Shown piece after piece: positions 7,649 to 16,304 of a stretch of DNA of 64,000 bases. This DNA comes from CAVRTM01 sp963696105 (lineage in GTDB: Bacteria > Actinomycetota > Actinomycetes > Actinomycetales > Dermatophilaceae): positions 124,001-188,000 of the forward strand of contig CAVOIP010000001.1 of the NCBI GenBank assembly GCA_963696105.1, written 5' to 3'. Each line of letters begins with the position of its first letter. Within the stretch, counting starts at the first letter, position 1. The translations under genes were made by a program, and so were the position numbers. The notes beneath the pieces were generated by a model. It was not told where the DNA came from. It did no database searches and was given only the letters and a program-made list of their open reading frames with translations.

Positions 7649-9370
7649 GTGAACCCCTCGACTGCCCTCGCGACCGTGCTCGTGGACGAGCTGGTCCGCG
7701 GCGGTGTGCGTGAGGCCGTGCTCTGCCCGGGGTCACGGTCCGCGCCGCTGGCCTACGCGCTGCAGGAGGCCGACCGGCAGGGGCGGCTGCGCCTGCACGT
7801 CCGGGTCGACGAGCGCTCCGCCGGCTTCCTGGCCCTGGGGCTCGCCAAGCTGACCGGCGACCCCGTGCCGGTGGTCACGACGTCGGGCACGGCCGTGGCC
7901 AACCTGCACCCGGCCGTCCTGGAGGCCGGCCACGCCGGGGTGCCGCTGATGGTGCTCAGCGCCGACCGGCCGCCGGAGCTGCGCGGCACCGGCGCCAACC
8001 AGACCACTGACCAGACCGGTTTCTTCGGTGCCGCGGTCCGGTGGTCGCACGAGCTCGAGGCCCCGGCCCGCCGCCCGGGCCTCAACGGGTCGTGGCGCTC
8101 GGTCGTCGCCCGGGCCTGTGCCGCGGCGCGGGGAAACCTGACCGGTGACGCGGGGCCCGTGCACGTCAACGTGCCGCTGCGCGAGCCGCTCGTGGCCACG
8201 CCCGACGCGGCCGGTGAGCCGGTGTGGCCGGACGACCTGCAGGGCAGGCCGGGCGGGAACCCCTGGGTGCGGGTGCCCCACCCGTCGGCAGCTCCGGGTG
8301 CCGACATCACCGCGACCCCCCGGACCCTCGTCGTCGTCGGTGACCTGCCTCAGGCCGGGATGGCGGCGGAGGTGGTGGAGCTCGCCCGCGCGGCCGGCTG
8401 GCCGGTGGTCGCCGAGCCCTTCGGCCGCTATGACCGCACCGCCGTCGTACCGCACGGGCCCCTGCTGCTCGGCGCCGGGAGCTGGCTGGAGGCGCACCTG
8501 CCGGAGCAGGTGCTCGTCGTCGGACGGATCACGCTGGCACGGACGGTCGCCGCAGTGGTGCGGCACCCCGACGTACGGGTCGAGGTGGTCGCGGCCACCG
8601 CCGACTGGGTGGACCCGTCGCACGTCGCGTCCCGCGTCCTGCCGTGGGGCTCCATCCCGGCGAGCCGCCCGGCCGTCGACGGCTGCGGGGACCACGCCTG
8701 GGCCGGGGAGTGGACGGAGGCGGGACGGCGGGTGGCCAAGGCCGCCGCGGAGGTCGTGGCCGGTGCCTGGCCGTCCGGCCCCGCCGTGGCCGTCGCGCTC
8801 GCGGAGGCGCTGCCCCAGGGGGCGACGCTGTTCGTCGGCTCGTCCAACCCGGTCCGCGACCTGGACCTGGCCGTCGGACCCGGCACGCTCGACGCGGCGA
8901 CGCAGGTGGTGGCGAGCCGGGGGCTGGCCGGCATCGACGGTTGCGTGTCCACCGCGGCGGGCGTCGCCCTCGCCGCCCGGGACAGCCCGACGTACGCGCT
9001 GATGGGGGACCTGACGTTCCTGCACGACCAGGGGGGTCTGCAGATCGGCCCGCACGAGCCACGCCCGGACCTGACGATCGTGGTGCCCAACGACGACGGT
9101 GGGGGCATCTTCACGCTGCTCGAGCCGGGCGAGCCGGAGCGGGCGGCCGACTTCGAGCGGATCTTCGGCACCCCGACCGGCACGTCGCTCGAGGCGCTGT
9201 GTCGGGCCCACGGCGCCCGTCACGTGCTGGCGTCCACGGCGGCCGAGCTCAGCGACGCGGTCGCGGCCCGGCCGGCCGGGATCACCGTCGTCGAGGTGCC
9301 GATCGCCCGGGCGGCGCACCGCGACCTGCAGGCGGACCTGCGCGGCGCGGCCGTCGCTGCCCTCACCTGA
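7649..9370 (+). CDS. menD: MenD, SEPHCHC synthase (menaquinone biosynthesis)
   Basis: A 573-residue thiamine-diphosphate enzyme that joins isochorismate and 2-oxoglutarate to give 2-succinyl-5-enolpyruvyl-6-hydroxy-3-cyclohexene-1-carboxylate, the committed step of menaquinone synthesis. Family landmarks are VLCPGSRSAPLAYAL near the N-terminus, RVDERSAGFLALGLAK with the conserved Glu that activates the cofactor, VTTSGTAVANLHPAVLEA, and the diphosphate-binding MGDLTFLHDQGGL followed by VVPNDDGGGIF. GTG 7649 (VNPSTALA) is chosen; an upstream in-frame ATG-like start at 7631 is less typical. A weak -10 candidate CAGGAT sits six bases before it. It converges with the acetyltransferase at 9386, their stops paired in one hairpin. 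Confidence 0.95.
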   Translation: MNPSTALATVLVDELVRGGVREAVLCPGSRSAPLAYALQEADRQGRLRLHVRVDERSAGFLALGLAKLTGDPVPVVTTSGTAVANLHPAVLEAGHAGVPLMVLSADRPPELRGTGANQTTDQTGFFGAAVRWSHELEAPARRPGLNGSWRSVVARACAAARGNLTGDAGPVHVNVPLREPLVATPDAAGEPVWPDDLQGRPGGNPWVRVPHPSAAPGADITATPRTLVVVGDLPQAGMAAEVVELARAAGWPVVAEPFGRYDRTAVVPHGPLLLGAGSWLEAHLPEQVLVVGRITLARTVAAVVRHPDVRVEVVAATADWVDPSHVASRVLPWGSIPASRPAVDGCGDHAWAGEWTEAGRRVAKAAAEVVAGAWPSGPAVAVALAEALPQGATLFVGSSNPVRDLDLAVGPGTLDAATQVVASRGLAGIDGCVSTAAGVALAARDSPTYALMGDLTFLHDQGGLQIGPHEPRPDLTIVVPNDDGGGIFTLLEPGEPERAADFERIFGTPTGTSLEALCRAHGARHVLASTAAELSDAVAARPAGITVVEVPIARAAHRDLQADLRGAAVAALT

Positions 9371-9389
9371 GCGACAGGGAGCCGCTCAG
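9367..9389. terminator. Short hairpin containing both convergent stop codons
   Basis: CTGAGCG at 9367-9373 pairs with 9383-9389 around a 9-base loop. The stop codons of menD (+) and of the acetyltransferase (-) lie inside the two arms. As a terminator it is only moderately strong. Confidence 0.4.
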
Positions 9390-10648
9390 AACATCACGGC
9401 GCCGACCGGCTCCCGGTCGTCGCTGAGGGCGTGGGAGGCGGCCCACAGCGAGCCCGGCGTCCGCTCCTGCACCGACCCCTCCCGCGCCTGGGACGACAGG
9501 GTGCGGGTGCCGAGGTAGGCCGCGGCCAGGGCCTGCACCGGCAGCCGCAGGTCGGCCGGATCGTCCGTGGGCACGCACCGGCCCACGCCGTCGTCGCCGA
9601 CGGTGAGCCGCCACAGCCGGTGGTTCCACGGGCACGCGTCGTCCGCGACGTCGAGCACCACGTCGCAGGCCGAGGCGTAGCCGCGCTGCGAGAGGGCCGC
9701 GCCGACGTCGACCAGCCGCAGCCACAGCCCGTCGTGCGTCGTCGTCCGCACGGTGCGCGGTCCACCGGCCCACCAGATCAGCGGGTCGTCCACCATGCGT
9801 CCGCCGACCCGGGTCGTCGTGGTGAGGTCGAAGTCGACCAGCCGCCGGGCCAGCGCGAGCAGCGAGGCCGGGTCGGCGGCCGCGATCTCGGGCACCGTCA
9901 CGACGGCGTCCGGCAGGCCGTCGTCGCCCCAGCCGCCCGTGCGGTGGAAGCGGGCGTAGCCGGTCGGCTGCCCGTCCACCGACGCGAACAGGACCTTGCC
10001 GGTCTCGCGCCCCTGACGGGAGCGCGGCTGGTCCTCGAGCACGGAGCGCGTCATCGGTTCGGTCCGGGTCACCGTGCCGAGGGTCGTGGACGCACACCGC
10101 AGGTGCAGCTCCTGCACCGCGGTGACCGTCTCCTCCGAGTCGGCCTCGACGTAGTGGGTCCGGACCGCCGCGGCGGCCTCCTCGAGCGCCGGCGCGGCGA
10201 ACGCCGTCCCACGGGCGAGCGTCAGCTCCACCTCCGCCGAGGCGGCGGCGTAGCCGAAGCGGCCGTAGATGGCGACCTCGGCGGCGTGCAGCCCGCTCAG
10301 CGCCGCCCCCTGGTCGCGCAGGTCGGCGAGGTGGTGGGTGACCATCGCGCGCAGCACCCCGCGGCGGCGGTGGTCGGGGTGGACCGAGACCCAGGACAGC
10401 CCCGGCATCGGCACCCGCACCAGGCTCCCGAGCGGCCCGGGGGCCGTGACGGCCATGTCGTACGACGTGTAGACGCCGGCGAGCGTCGTGCCGCCGTCGG
10501 GGCTCGCGGCGAACGTCCGCGCCCAGTCCAGGGATGCCGTGCGGGCGTCCGCCGAGATGGTGTCGGGGTCGAAGAAGAAGGCGGCGCCGTGGACGGCAAC
10601 CAGCCGGTCACGGTCGGCCGCGGTCGTGCCGAGGATGCGAAGGGGCAT
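9386..10648 (-). CDS. Eis-type GNAT N-acetyltransferase
   Basis: A 420-residue protein with the three-part architecture of the Eis (enhanced intracellular survival) family: an N-terminal GNAT domain with the acetyl-CoA motif VSVHPDHRRRGVLRAMV, a second degenerate GNAT domain, and a C-terminal sterol-carrier-like domain. The protein ends in Phe (GAVMF), matching mycobacterial Eis, in which the terminal carboxylate acts in catalysis. Eis proteins acetylate amines, including aminoglycosides and lysine side chains. ATG at 10646-10648 fits the conserved start MPLRIL. It is transcribed toward menD and away from menF (92 bases apart), so it lies inside the menaquinone region without obvious functional linkage. 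Confidence 0.9.
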   Translation of the reverse strand: MPLRILGTTAADRDRLVAVHGAAFFFDPDTISADARTASLDWARTFAASPDGGTTLAGVYTSYDMAVTAPGPLGSLVRVPMPGLSWVSVHPDHRRRGVLRAMVTHHLADLRDQGAALSGLHAAEVAIYGRFGYAAASAEVELTLARGTAFAAPALEEAAAAVRTHYVEADSEETVTAVQELHLRCASTTLGTVTRTEPMTRSVLEDQPRSRQGRETGKVLFASVDGQPTGYARFHRTGGWGDDGLPDAVVTVPEIAAADPASLLALARRLVDFDLTTTTRVGGRMVDDPLIWWAGGPRTVRTTTHDGLWLRLVDVGAALSQRGYASACDVVLDVADDACPWNHRLWRLTVGDDGVGRCVPTDDPADLRLPVQALAAAYLGTRTLSSQAREGSVQERTPGSLWAASHALSDDREPVGAVMF

Positions 10649-10740
10649 GGCCCGCAGCCTGACCGGACAGCAGGCGCCCCGCAACCGGGTTGCGGTCGGC
10701 ACCGGTGCGGCCAGCCGCGCTGCAGGCGGCCCCTCGGCGG

Positions 10741-12036
10741 TCAGCCGCCGGCGGTCAGCGCATCCCGCATCGGCACGAACTTGGCGTCGGACTCGGCCAG
10801 CTCGGCCTCCGGCACGGACCCCGCGACGATGCCGCACCCGGCGAACAGCCGCATCCGGCGCGGGTCCTCGTCGTGGAAGGCGCCGCAGCGCAAGGCGATG
10901 CCCCACTCGCCGTCGCCGGCGCCGTCCATCCAGCCGACCGGGCCGGCGTAGCGCCCACGGTCCATGTGCTCGAGGTCGGTGATCGTCGCCGCGGCCACGT
11001 CCGTGGGCGTGCCGCACACGGCGGCCGAGGGGTGCAGCGAGGCGGCGAGCGCCAGCGAGGTGACGTCGTCGGTGAGGACCCCGGCGACGTCGGTGGCCAG
11101 GTGCATGACGTTGGACAGGTGCAGGACGAACGGCGCCTCGGGCACGTTCATCGACGAGCAGTGCGGCGCCAGCGCGTCGGCGACCGAGCGCACGGCGTAC
11201 TCGTGCTCCTCGAGGTCCTTGGACGAGCGCGCCAGCGACGCGGCGAGGGCGAGGTCGTGGGCGTCGTCGCCGGTACGGCGGATCGTGCCGGCCAGGACGC
11301 GCGAGGTGACCAGACCCTTCTCGAGCCGCACGAGCAGCTCCGGCGTCGCCCCGACGAGGCCGTCGACCGCGAACACCCAGGTGTTGTCGTAGCGCTCGGC
11401 CAGCCGCTGCAGCACCCACCGCGGGTCGATCGGCACGTCCGCGTCCACGACGAGGTCGCGAGCCAGGACGACCTTGTCGAGCCGCCCCGCGCTGATGCGC
11501 TCCACCGCCGCCGCGACGGCGCCGGACCACTGCGCGCCCGAGAGCGCGCCGTCGGCGAAGGCCACCTGGGCCGGCGCCGGCGGTGGCTCCTGGAGCGCCG
11601 GATCGAGGTGGGCCGGCAGGTGCGCGCCGACGCCGATCGTGGTGAGCCACCACCGGCCGCCGCGTCGGCCGACGACCACCTCGGGCACGACGAGCGCCGC
11701 GCCGGCGGCCGACTCGGCCGAGAACGAGATCGACCCGAAGGCGACCGGCCCGGTGCCGGGCAGCCGGACGTCGTCGCGCACGACGGCGTGCGCCACCACG
11801 TCGCGCCACCACCGGCCCGCCTGGGCGAAGCGCTCCTCGCCGCCTGCCTCGAACGTCAGCGCGCGCCCCCAGCCGACCAGCCCGGAGCCGCCGCGCACCC
11901 ACGACACCACGTCCGGGGCATCGGTAGCGGGCAGGAGCGACAGGAGCGGGCCCGGGTCGTCGACGGCCACCGTGCGGGCCACCAGGGGCGCGGGCAGCCC
12001 CGCGGGGGAGGGGTCGGGGCCGGGCGAGGACGTCAC
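10741..12036 (-). CDS. menF: Isochorismate synthase (MenF)
   Basis: A 431-residue chorismate-utilising enzyme that isomerises chorismate to isochorismate at the entry of menaquinone synthesis. The chorismate-binding domain shows LDKVVLARDLVVDAD, VLAGTIRRTGDD, SSKDLEEHEYAV, the SLHPSAAVCGTPTD loop and the terminal AGCGIVAGSVPEAEL, all hallmarks of MenF/EntC/DhbC. Siderophore-type isochorismate synthases look similar, but the location between menD and menG argues for MenF. GTG at 12036 is chosen because a TAGGCT -10 box covers the in-frame TTG at 12045. It is divergent from menG with about 83 bases between their starts, so the two promoters lie back to back. Confidence 0.92.
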   Translation of the reverse strand: MTSSPGPDPSPAGLPAPLVARTVAVDDPGPLLSLLPATDAPDVVSWVRGGSGLVGWGRALTFEAGGEERFAQAGRWWRDVVAHAVVRDDVRLPGTGPVAFGSISFSAESAAGAALVVPEVVVGRRGGRWWLTTIGVGAHLPAHLDPALQEPPPAPAQVAFADGALSGAQWSGAVAAAVERISAGRLDKVVLARDLVVDADVPIDPRWVLQRLAERYDNTWVFAVDGLVGATPELLVRLEKGLVTSRVLAGTIRRTGDDAHDLALAASLARSSKDLEEHEYAVRSVADALAPHCSSMNVPEAPFVLHLSNVMHLATDVAGVLTDDVTSLALAASLHPSAAVCGTPTDVAAATITDLEHMDRGRYAGPVGWMDGAGDGEWGIALRCGAFHDEDPRRMRLFAGCGIVAGSVPEAELAESDAKFVPMRDALTAGG

Positions 12037-12044
12037 GGCCAGCA

Positions 12045-12050
12045 AGCCTA
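12045..12050 (-). promoter_or_regulatory. -10 box TAGGCT of menF
   Basis: On the minus strand TAGGCT ends eight bases before GTG 12036. It overlaps the alternative TTG start, which is therefore unlikely. Confidence 0.55.
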
Positions 12051-12119
12051 CGACGGGCCGTCCGCGCCACCCCTGCGACCGCCTTCACGGCCGGGCGGGG
12101 CATCGGCAAGGATGAGCCC

Positions 12120-12814
12120 ATGATCCGCGCCAGCCTGGACAAGCGCCCCCGCGAGGTGGCCTCGATGTTCGACGACGTCGCGGCGAGGTACGACCTCACC
12201 AACGACGTGCTGTCGATGGGGCAGGACCGTCGCTGGCGCCGGGTCGTGCGCGAGGCCGTGGCCGCCCGGCCGGGGAGCGCGTGCTCGACATCGCCGCCGG
12301 CACGGGCACCAGCAGCGAGCCGTTCGCCGACGCGGGCGTCGACGTGGTGCCGGCCGACTTCTCCCTCGGGATGCTGCGCGTCGGGAACCGGCGCCGCCCC
12401 GACCTCGCCTTCACCGCGGCCGACGCCATGCGCCTGCCGTTCGCCGACGGCTCCTTCGACGCGGTGACCATGTCCTTCGGGCTGCGCAACGTGGCCGACC
12501 CCTTGGTGGCGCTGCGTGAGTTCCTGCGGGTGACGCGCCCGGGCGGCCGGCTGGTCGTCTGCGAGTTCAGCCTGCCCACCAACGCGGCCTTCAGGAAGGT
12601 CTACGCCGAGTACCTGATGCGCTCGCTTCCCTCCCTCGCCCGGCGGGTCAGCTCCAACCCCGACTCCTACGTCTACCTCGCGGAGTCGATCCAGGCCTGG
12701 CCCGCCCAGCGGGACCTCGCCGCCGTGGTCCGGACCGCCGGCTGGACCGACGTGGAGTGGCGCAACCTGACCGGCGGGATCGTGGCGCTGCACCGCGCCG
12801 TCAAGGCGCCCTGA
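12120..12814 (+). pseudogene. menG: MenG/UbiE demethylmenaquinone methyltransferase, one-base deletion
   Basis: This encodes the SAM-dependent C-methyltransferase that converts demethylmenaquinone to menaquinone, the last ring step. The N-terminus (RASLDKRPREVASMFDDVAARYDLTNDVLSMG) is in one frame. From about 12275 the rest is in another: VLDIAAGTGTSSEPFADAG (SAM motif I), the MSFGLRNV stretch and the FLRVTRPGGRLVVCEFS signature. Restoring one G in the GGGG run before AGCGCG gives PGERVLDIAAGTG without a break and a normal 231-residue protein. Since menaquinone is probably the only respiratory quinone here, loss of this gene would be surprising. A sequencing error in a homopolymer is the likelier explanation. 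Confidence 0.9.
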
Positions 12815-12932
12815 GTGGCGTGCCGGCCGCGTCCGACCGGCGCCGGTCACCGTGCCCATTCCGTGACCCCCGCCACAGCGCGGCACCGTTGAGTTAGGCA
12901 CTCCTTGGTACGAGACTTCGGGTACGGCGGCG

Positions 12933-12938
12933 TAGAGT
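12933..12938 (+). promoter_or_regulatory. -10 box TAGAGT ahead of menJ-nuo
   Basis: TAGAGT lies 12 bases before the Rex-type operator, so a transcript starting around 12945 would have the operator at about +5 to +22. No convincing -35 element is seen at the expected distance. Confidence 0.5.
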
Positions 12939-12949
12939 GCCGCCTCAAG

Positions 12950-12967
12950 TTGTGAACCACTTCACAA
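12950..12967. promoter_or_regulatory. Rex-type operator
   Basis: TTGTGAACCACTTCACAA is a perfect inverted repeat with 7-base arms and a 4-base centre. It agrees with the operator of the redox repressor Rex, which binds DNA when the NADH/NAD ratio is low. In Streptomyces coelicolor Rex controls respiratory genes. Its place just after the -10 box and 35 bases before menJ fits repression of the menJ-nuo operon. Confidence 0.8.
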
Positions 12968-13001
12968 GCGGGTGCAGCGAGGCACCGTCCGGAAGGAAGT
13001 C

Positions 13002-14351
13002 GTGAGTCAGAGCATGGGGAGCGGGACCGGCGGCGACGCCGGCGCCGACGCGGCGGGAGTCTCGGGGACGGTGGAGTCCGCAGACGTGGTCGTCGTGGGT
13101 GCCGGCCCGGCCGGGTCCGCCACGGCCGCCTACCTCGCCATGACCGGCCTCGACGTGCTGCTGCTGGAGAAGACGGCGTTCCCTCGCGAGAAGGTCTGCG
13201 GTGACGGGTTGACCCCCCGCGCGGTCCGCGAGCTGATCACCCTCGGCGTCCGCACGCCCGAGGAGGACGGCTGGATCCGCAACCACGGCCTGCGCATCAT
13301 CGGCGGCGGCATGCGGCTGTCCCTGCCGTGGCCGGACCTCGCCAGCTTCCCGCCGTACGGCCTGGTGCGCACCCGCCAGGACTTCGACGACATCCTCGCC
13401 CGCCACGCCGTCAAGCACGGCGCGCGCCTGCGCGAGCGCACCAACGTCACCGGCCCGGTCCTGGACGACCGCACCGGCGCCATCGTCGGCGTCACCGCCA
13501 AGCTGGTCGACGACGACGGGCGCCCGACCGGTGCCGAAGCGACGTTCCGGGCGCCGCTGGTCGTGGCGGCCGACGGCAACTCCAGCCGCCTGTCGCTGTC
13601 GATGGACCGGCCCAAGCGCGACGACCGGCCGATGGGCGTCGCCGTGCGCACCTACTACACGAGCCCGCGCCACGACGACGACTACCTCGAGTCGTGGCTC
13701 GAGCTGTGGAGCCGCAACGAGGCGGGGGAGAAGATCCTGCTGCCCGGCTACGGCTGGATCTTCGGTGTCGGTGACGGCACCAGCAACGTCGGGCTGGGCA
13801 TCCTCAACACCTCCAAGGCCTTCGGCAAGGTCGACTACAAGGACGTGCTGCAGCGCTGGGTCGAGACCATGCCCGCGGAGTGGACCTACAACGAGTCCAC
13901 GATGACCGGGCCGGTCCGCGGCGCCGCACTGCCGATGGGCTTCAACCGCCAGCCGCACTACGACCGCGGCCTGCTGCTCGTCGGCGATGCCGGCGGCATG
14001 GTCAACCCGTTCAACGGCGAGGGCATCGCCTACGCGATGGAGTCCGGCCGCCTGGCGGCCGACGTGATCGCCCAGGCCTTCGCCCGCGGCGACGCCGGTC
14101 GCGAGAAGGTGCTGCAGTCCTACCCGCGGGTCATGAAGGACGCGCTCGGGGGCTACTACACCCTCGGCCGGGGCTTCGCGAAGATGATCGGCAACCCCGA
14201 GGTGATGCGCCTGGCCGTGAAGTACGGCCTGCCGCGCACCACCATGATGAAGTTCCTGCTGAAGGTCATGGCCAACCTCGCCGAGCCGCACGGCGGCGAC
14301 GCGGGCGACCGCCTGATCCACGCCCTGTCGAGGATGGCCCCGGCAGCATGA
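13002..14351 (+). CDS. menJ: Geranylgeranyl-reductase-family FAD oxidoreductase, probable menaquinone reductase MenJ
   Basis: A 449-residue flavoprotein. The FAD-binding motif VVVGAGPAGSATAAYLA lies near residues 30-46, followed by KVCGDGLTPRAV and the second flavin motif GDAGGMVNPFNGEGIAYAMESG. These are the family signatures of enzymes that saturate isoprenoid double bonds. In actinobacteria the homologue next to nuo hydrogenates one unit of the menaquinone side chain (MenJ in mycobacteria). The GTG at 13002 is preferred because GGAAGGA ends four bases before it; an ATG at 13014 is possible. It is the first gene after the Rex operator and lies 139 bases before nuoA, probably the same operon. 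Confidence 0.88.
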   Translation: MSQSMGSGTGGDAGADAAGVSGTVESADVVVVGAGPAGSATAAYLAMTGLDVLLLEKTAFPREKVCGDGLTPRAVRELITLGVRTPEEDGWIRNHGLRIIGGGMRLSLPWPDLASFPPYGLVRTRQDFDDILARHAVKHGARLRERTNVTGPVLDDRTGAIVGVTAKLVDDDGRPTGAEATFRAPLVVAADGNSSRLSLSMDRPKRDDRPMGVAVRTYYTSPRHDDDYLESWLELWSRNEAGEKILLPGYGWIFGVGDGTSNVGLGILNTSKAFGKVDYKDVLQRWVETMPAEWTYNESTMTGPVRGAALPMGFNRQPHYDRGLLLVGDAGGMVNPFNGEGIAYAMESGRLAADVIAQAFARGDAGREKVLQSYPRVMKDALGGYYTLGRGFAKMIGNPEVMRLAVKYGLPRTTMMKFLLKVMANLAEPHGGDAGDRLIHALSRMAPAA

Positions 14352-14490
14352 CACAGGTCACGTTCCTTAAGATGATGCCGTTTGGCAGCGTTGTCCCCGG
14401 ACGGGCTGCGGTCGGTACGCCGGGGGAGACCTCCTCCACACCCACGCAGCACCCGAGGATGATCGGCAACCGGAAGGGAGGGGCGTCGCG

Positions 14491-14853
14491 ATGACCAACC
14501 CCTATGTGCCACTGCTGTTCCTGCTCGCCATCGGCGGCGGCTTCGCGGCCTTCTCCGTCGTGGCCGGCGCGTTGTCCGGTCCGAAGCGCTACAACCGCGC
14601 CAAGCTGGACGCCTACGAGTGCGGCATCGAGCCGACTCCCCACGCCACCGGTGGCGGCCGCGTGCCGATCAAGTACTACCTGACCGCGATGCTGTTCATC
14701 ATCTTCGACATCGAGAGCGTCTTCCTCTATCCGTTCGCGGTGGCCTTCAACAACCTGGGCCTCTTCGCACTGGTGGAGATGGTGCTGTTCATCATCACCG
14801 TGTTCGTCGCCTACGCCTACGTGTGGCGTCGCGGCGGACTGGAATGGGACTGA
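14491..14853 (+). CDS. nuoA: NADH-quinone oxidoreductase subunit A
   Basis: A 120-residue membrane subunit with three hydrophobic segments. The loop between helices 1 and 2 contains KLDAYECGIEPTP, whose Cys-containing stretch is conserved in NuoA/ND3 and moves during catalysis. Helix 2 begins YYLTAMLFIIFDIESVFLYPFA, the most conserved NuoA region. A GGAAGGGAGGGG ribosome site is about 9 bases upstream. It is first in a 14-gene operon in the canonical A-to-N order and ends 4 bases before nuoB. The protein forms part of the junction between the quinone site and the proton-pumping membrane arm. Confidence 0.96.
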   Translation: MTNPYVPLLFLLAIGGGFAAFSVVAGALSGPKRYNRAKLDAYECGIEPTPHATGGGRVPIKYYLTAMLFIIFDIESVFLYPFAVAFNNLGLFALVEMVLFIITVFVAYAYVWRRGGLEWD

Positions 14854-14857
14854 CGAC

Positions 14858-15412
14858 ATGGGCATCGAAGAGAAGCTGCCGGCCGGCTTCCTGCTGACGA
14901 CGGTCGAGCAGCTCGCGGGCTACATGCGCAAGAGCTCGGTCTGGCCGGCGACGTTCGGCCTCGCCTGCTGCGCGATCGAGATGATGGCCGTCGGCACCCC
15001 TGACTACGACATCGCCCGGTTCGGCATGGAGCGCTTCTCGGCGACCCCGCGCCAGGCCGACCTGATGATCGTCGCGGGCCGGGTCAGCCAGAAGATGGCC
15101 CCCGTCGTGCGCCAGGTCTACGACCAGATGCCCGAGCCCAAGTGGGTCATCTCGATGGGCGTCTGTGCCAGCAGCGGAGGAATGTTCAACAACTACGCGA
15201 TCGTGCAGGGCGTGGACCACATCATCCCCGTCGACGTCTACCTGCCTGGCTGCCCTCCGCGCCCGGAGATGCTGCTCAACGCGATCATCACCCTGCACGA
15301 GCAGATCCAGAACACCCCGCTCGGCGTCAACCGCGTCAAGGCGGCCCGTGCCGCCGAGGAGGCAGCGATGAGGGCGACGCCGACGCACGCGATGAAGGGG
15401 TTGCTGGCGTGA
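14858..15412 (+). CDS. nuoB: NADH-quinone oxidoreductase subunit B
   Basis: A 184-residue peripheral subunit carrying the terminal [4Fe-4S] cluster N2 that passes electrons to menaquinone. The cluster ligands are all visible: the paired Cys in GLACCAIEM, the Cys in MGVCASSGGM and the Cys in LPGCPPRPE. The quinone-site motif MPEPKWVISMGVCAS is intact. The stop (TGA 15410-15412) lies in the sequence GGCGTGACGACGG, which recurs at the start of nuoC 74 bases later. In many actinobacteria nuoB and nuoC overlap, so the spacer here looks inserted. Confidence 0.97.
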   Translation: MGIEEKLPAGFLLTTVEQLAGYMRKSSVWPATFGLACCAIEMMAVGTPDYDIARFGMERFSATPRQADLMIVAGRVSQKMAPVVRQVYDQMPEPKWVISMGVCASSGGMFNNYAIVQGVDHIIPVDVYLPGCPPRPEMLLNAIITLHEQIQNTPLGVNRVKAARAAEEAAMRATPTHAMKGLLA

Positions 15413-15492
15413 CGACGGCGAAGCGAGGACACGAGCGGAGCGAGGCCCGGAGTGAGTCCGGAGTCGCGCCGGGAGGCATGGCGTGACGACGG
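15405..15492 (+). repeat. REP-like insert between nuoB and nuoC flanked by 14-bp direct repeats
   Basis: TGGCGTGACGACGG occurs at 15405-15418 and again at 15479-15492. The 60 bases between (CGAAGCGAGGACACGAGCGG, then AGCGAGGCCCGGAGTGAGTC and onward) are rich in GAGCGGAGCGAGG-type repeats known from intergenic elements of several high-GC actinobacteria. The first repeat copy contains the nuoB stop and the second the nuoC start. Read from the first copy, the insert encodes a 25-residue peptide beginning VTTAKRGHERSEARSE that ends exactly at the nuoC start. Confidence 0.65.
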
Positions 15493-16304
15493 ACAAGCAG
15501 GAGAACACGCCCGCGGGCGGGGGCAAGGTCGGCGCCACCGACGAGCAGAAGGTGAGCACGACGCACGCCCAGGAGACCGGTGGGGCGCCGACCGCGGCCG
15601 AGACCGAGAACCTGCCCGCGGCACCGGGACTGGTCCCCGAGCCGGTCGTCGTCGGCGAGCGCCACGGCATGTTCGGGGCGAAGACCGCTGACACCAGCGG
15701 GTACGGCGGGCTGGTGTCGCCGGTGCTGTTCCCCGGTGCCGCGGTCCGCCCCTACGGCGGCTACTACGACGAGGTCGCGGACTCCCTCGAGCTCACGATG
15801 GACGAGGGGGCGCCGGGCACCTTCGGCCGGGCGGTCGAGCGCGTGGTCGTCGACCGCGGCGAGATGACCCTGTTCGTGGCGCGCGAACACCTCGTCGCGG
15901 TGGCCCGTGCGCTGCGTGACGCGCCCGCGCTGCGGTTCGAGATGTGCAGCGGCGTGTCCGGTGTGCACTACCCGGGCGAGGTCGGCCGCGAGCTGCACGC
16001 CGTCTATCACTTCCTGTCGATCACCAACGGCGGCAGGCGGATCCGCGTCGAGGTCACGTGCCCCGAGACCGACCGGCACATCCCCTCGATCGTCTCGGTC
16101 TACCCGGCCAACGACTGGCACGAGCGGGAGACCTGGGACATGTTCGGGATCGAGTTCGACGGCCACCCCGCCCTCACCCGCATCCTCATGCCGGACGACT
16201 GGCCCGGCCACCCGCAGCGCAAGGACTACCCCCTCGGCGGGATCCCTGTGGAGTACAAGGGTGCCACCATCCCGCCGCCGGACCAGCGGAGGTCGTACAA
16301 CTGA
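15483..16304 (+). CDS. nuoC: NADH-quinone oxidoreductase subunit C
   Basis: A 273-residue peripheral-arm subunit that packs against NuoD at the quinone pocket. The family signature is WHERETWDMFGIEFDGHPAL followed by RILMPDDWPGHPQRKDYPL. About 75 N-terminal residues are a charged, low-complexity actinobacterial extension. GTG 15483 follows a GGGAGG site supplied by the inserted spacer. The stop overlaps the nuoD start (TGATG, one base shared). The protein is much longer than its paralogue NuoC2 because of this N-terminal extension. Confidence 0.95.
   Translation: MTTDKQENTPAGGGKVGATDEQKVSTTHAQETGGAPTAAETENLPAAPGLVPEPVVVGERHGMFGAKTADTSGYGGLVSPVLFPGAAVRPYGGYYDEVADSLELTMDEGAPGTFGRAVERVVVDRGEMTLFVAREHLVAVARALRDAPALRFEMCSGVSGVHYPGEVGRELHAVYHFLSITNGGRRIRVEVTCPETDRHIPSIVSVYPANDWHERETWDMFGIEFDGHPALTRILMPDDWPGHPQRKDYPLGGIPVEYKGATIPPPDQRRSYN

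Noticed and set aside
9386..12901. A 1,171-codon minus-strand open frame
   Set aside because: Only its last third is the Eis-type acetyltransferase; the rest is antisense to menG and an off-frame reading of menF, with Arg/Gly/Ala-rich low-complexity sequence.
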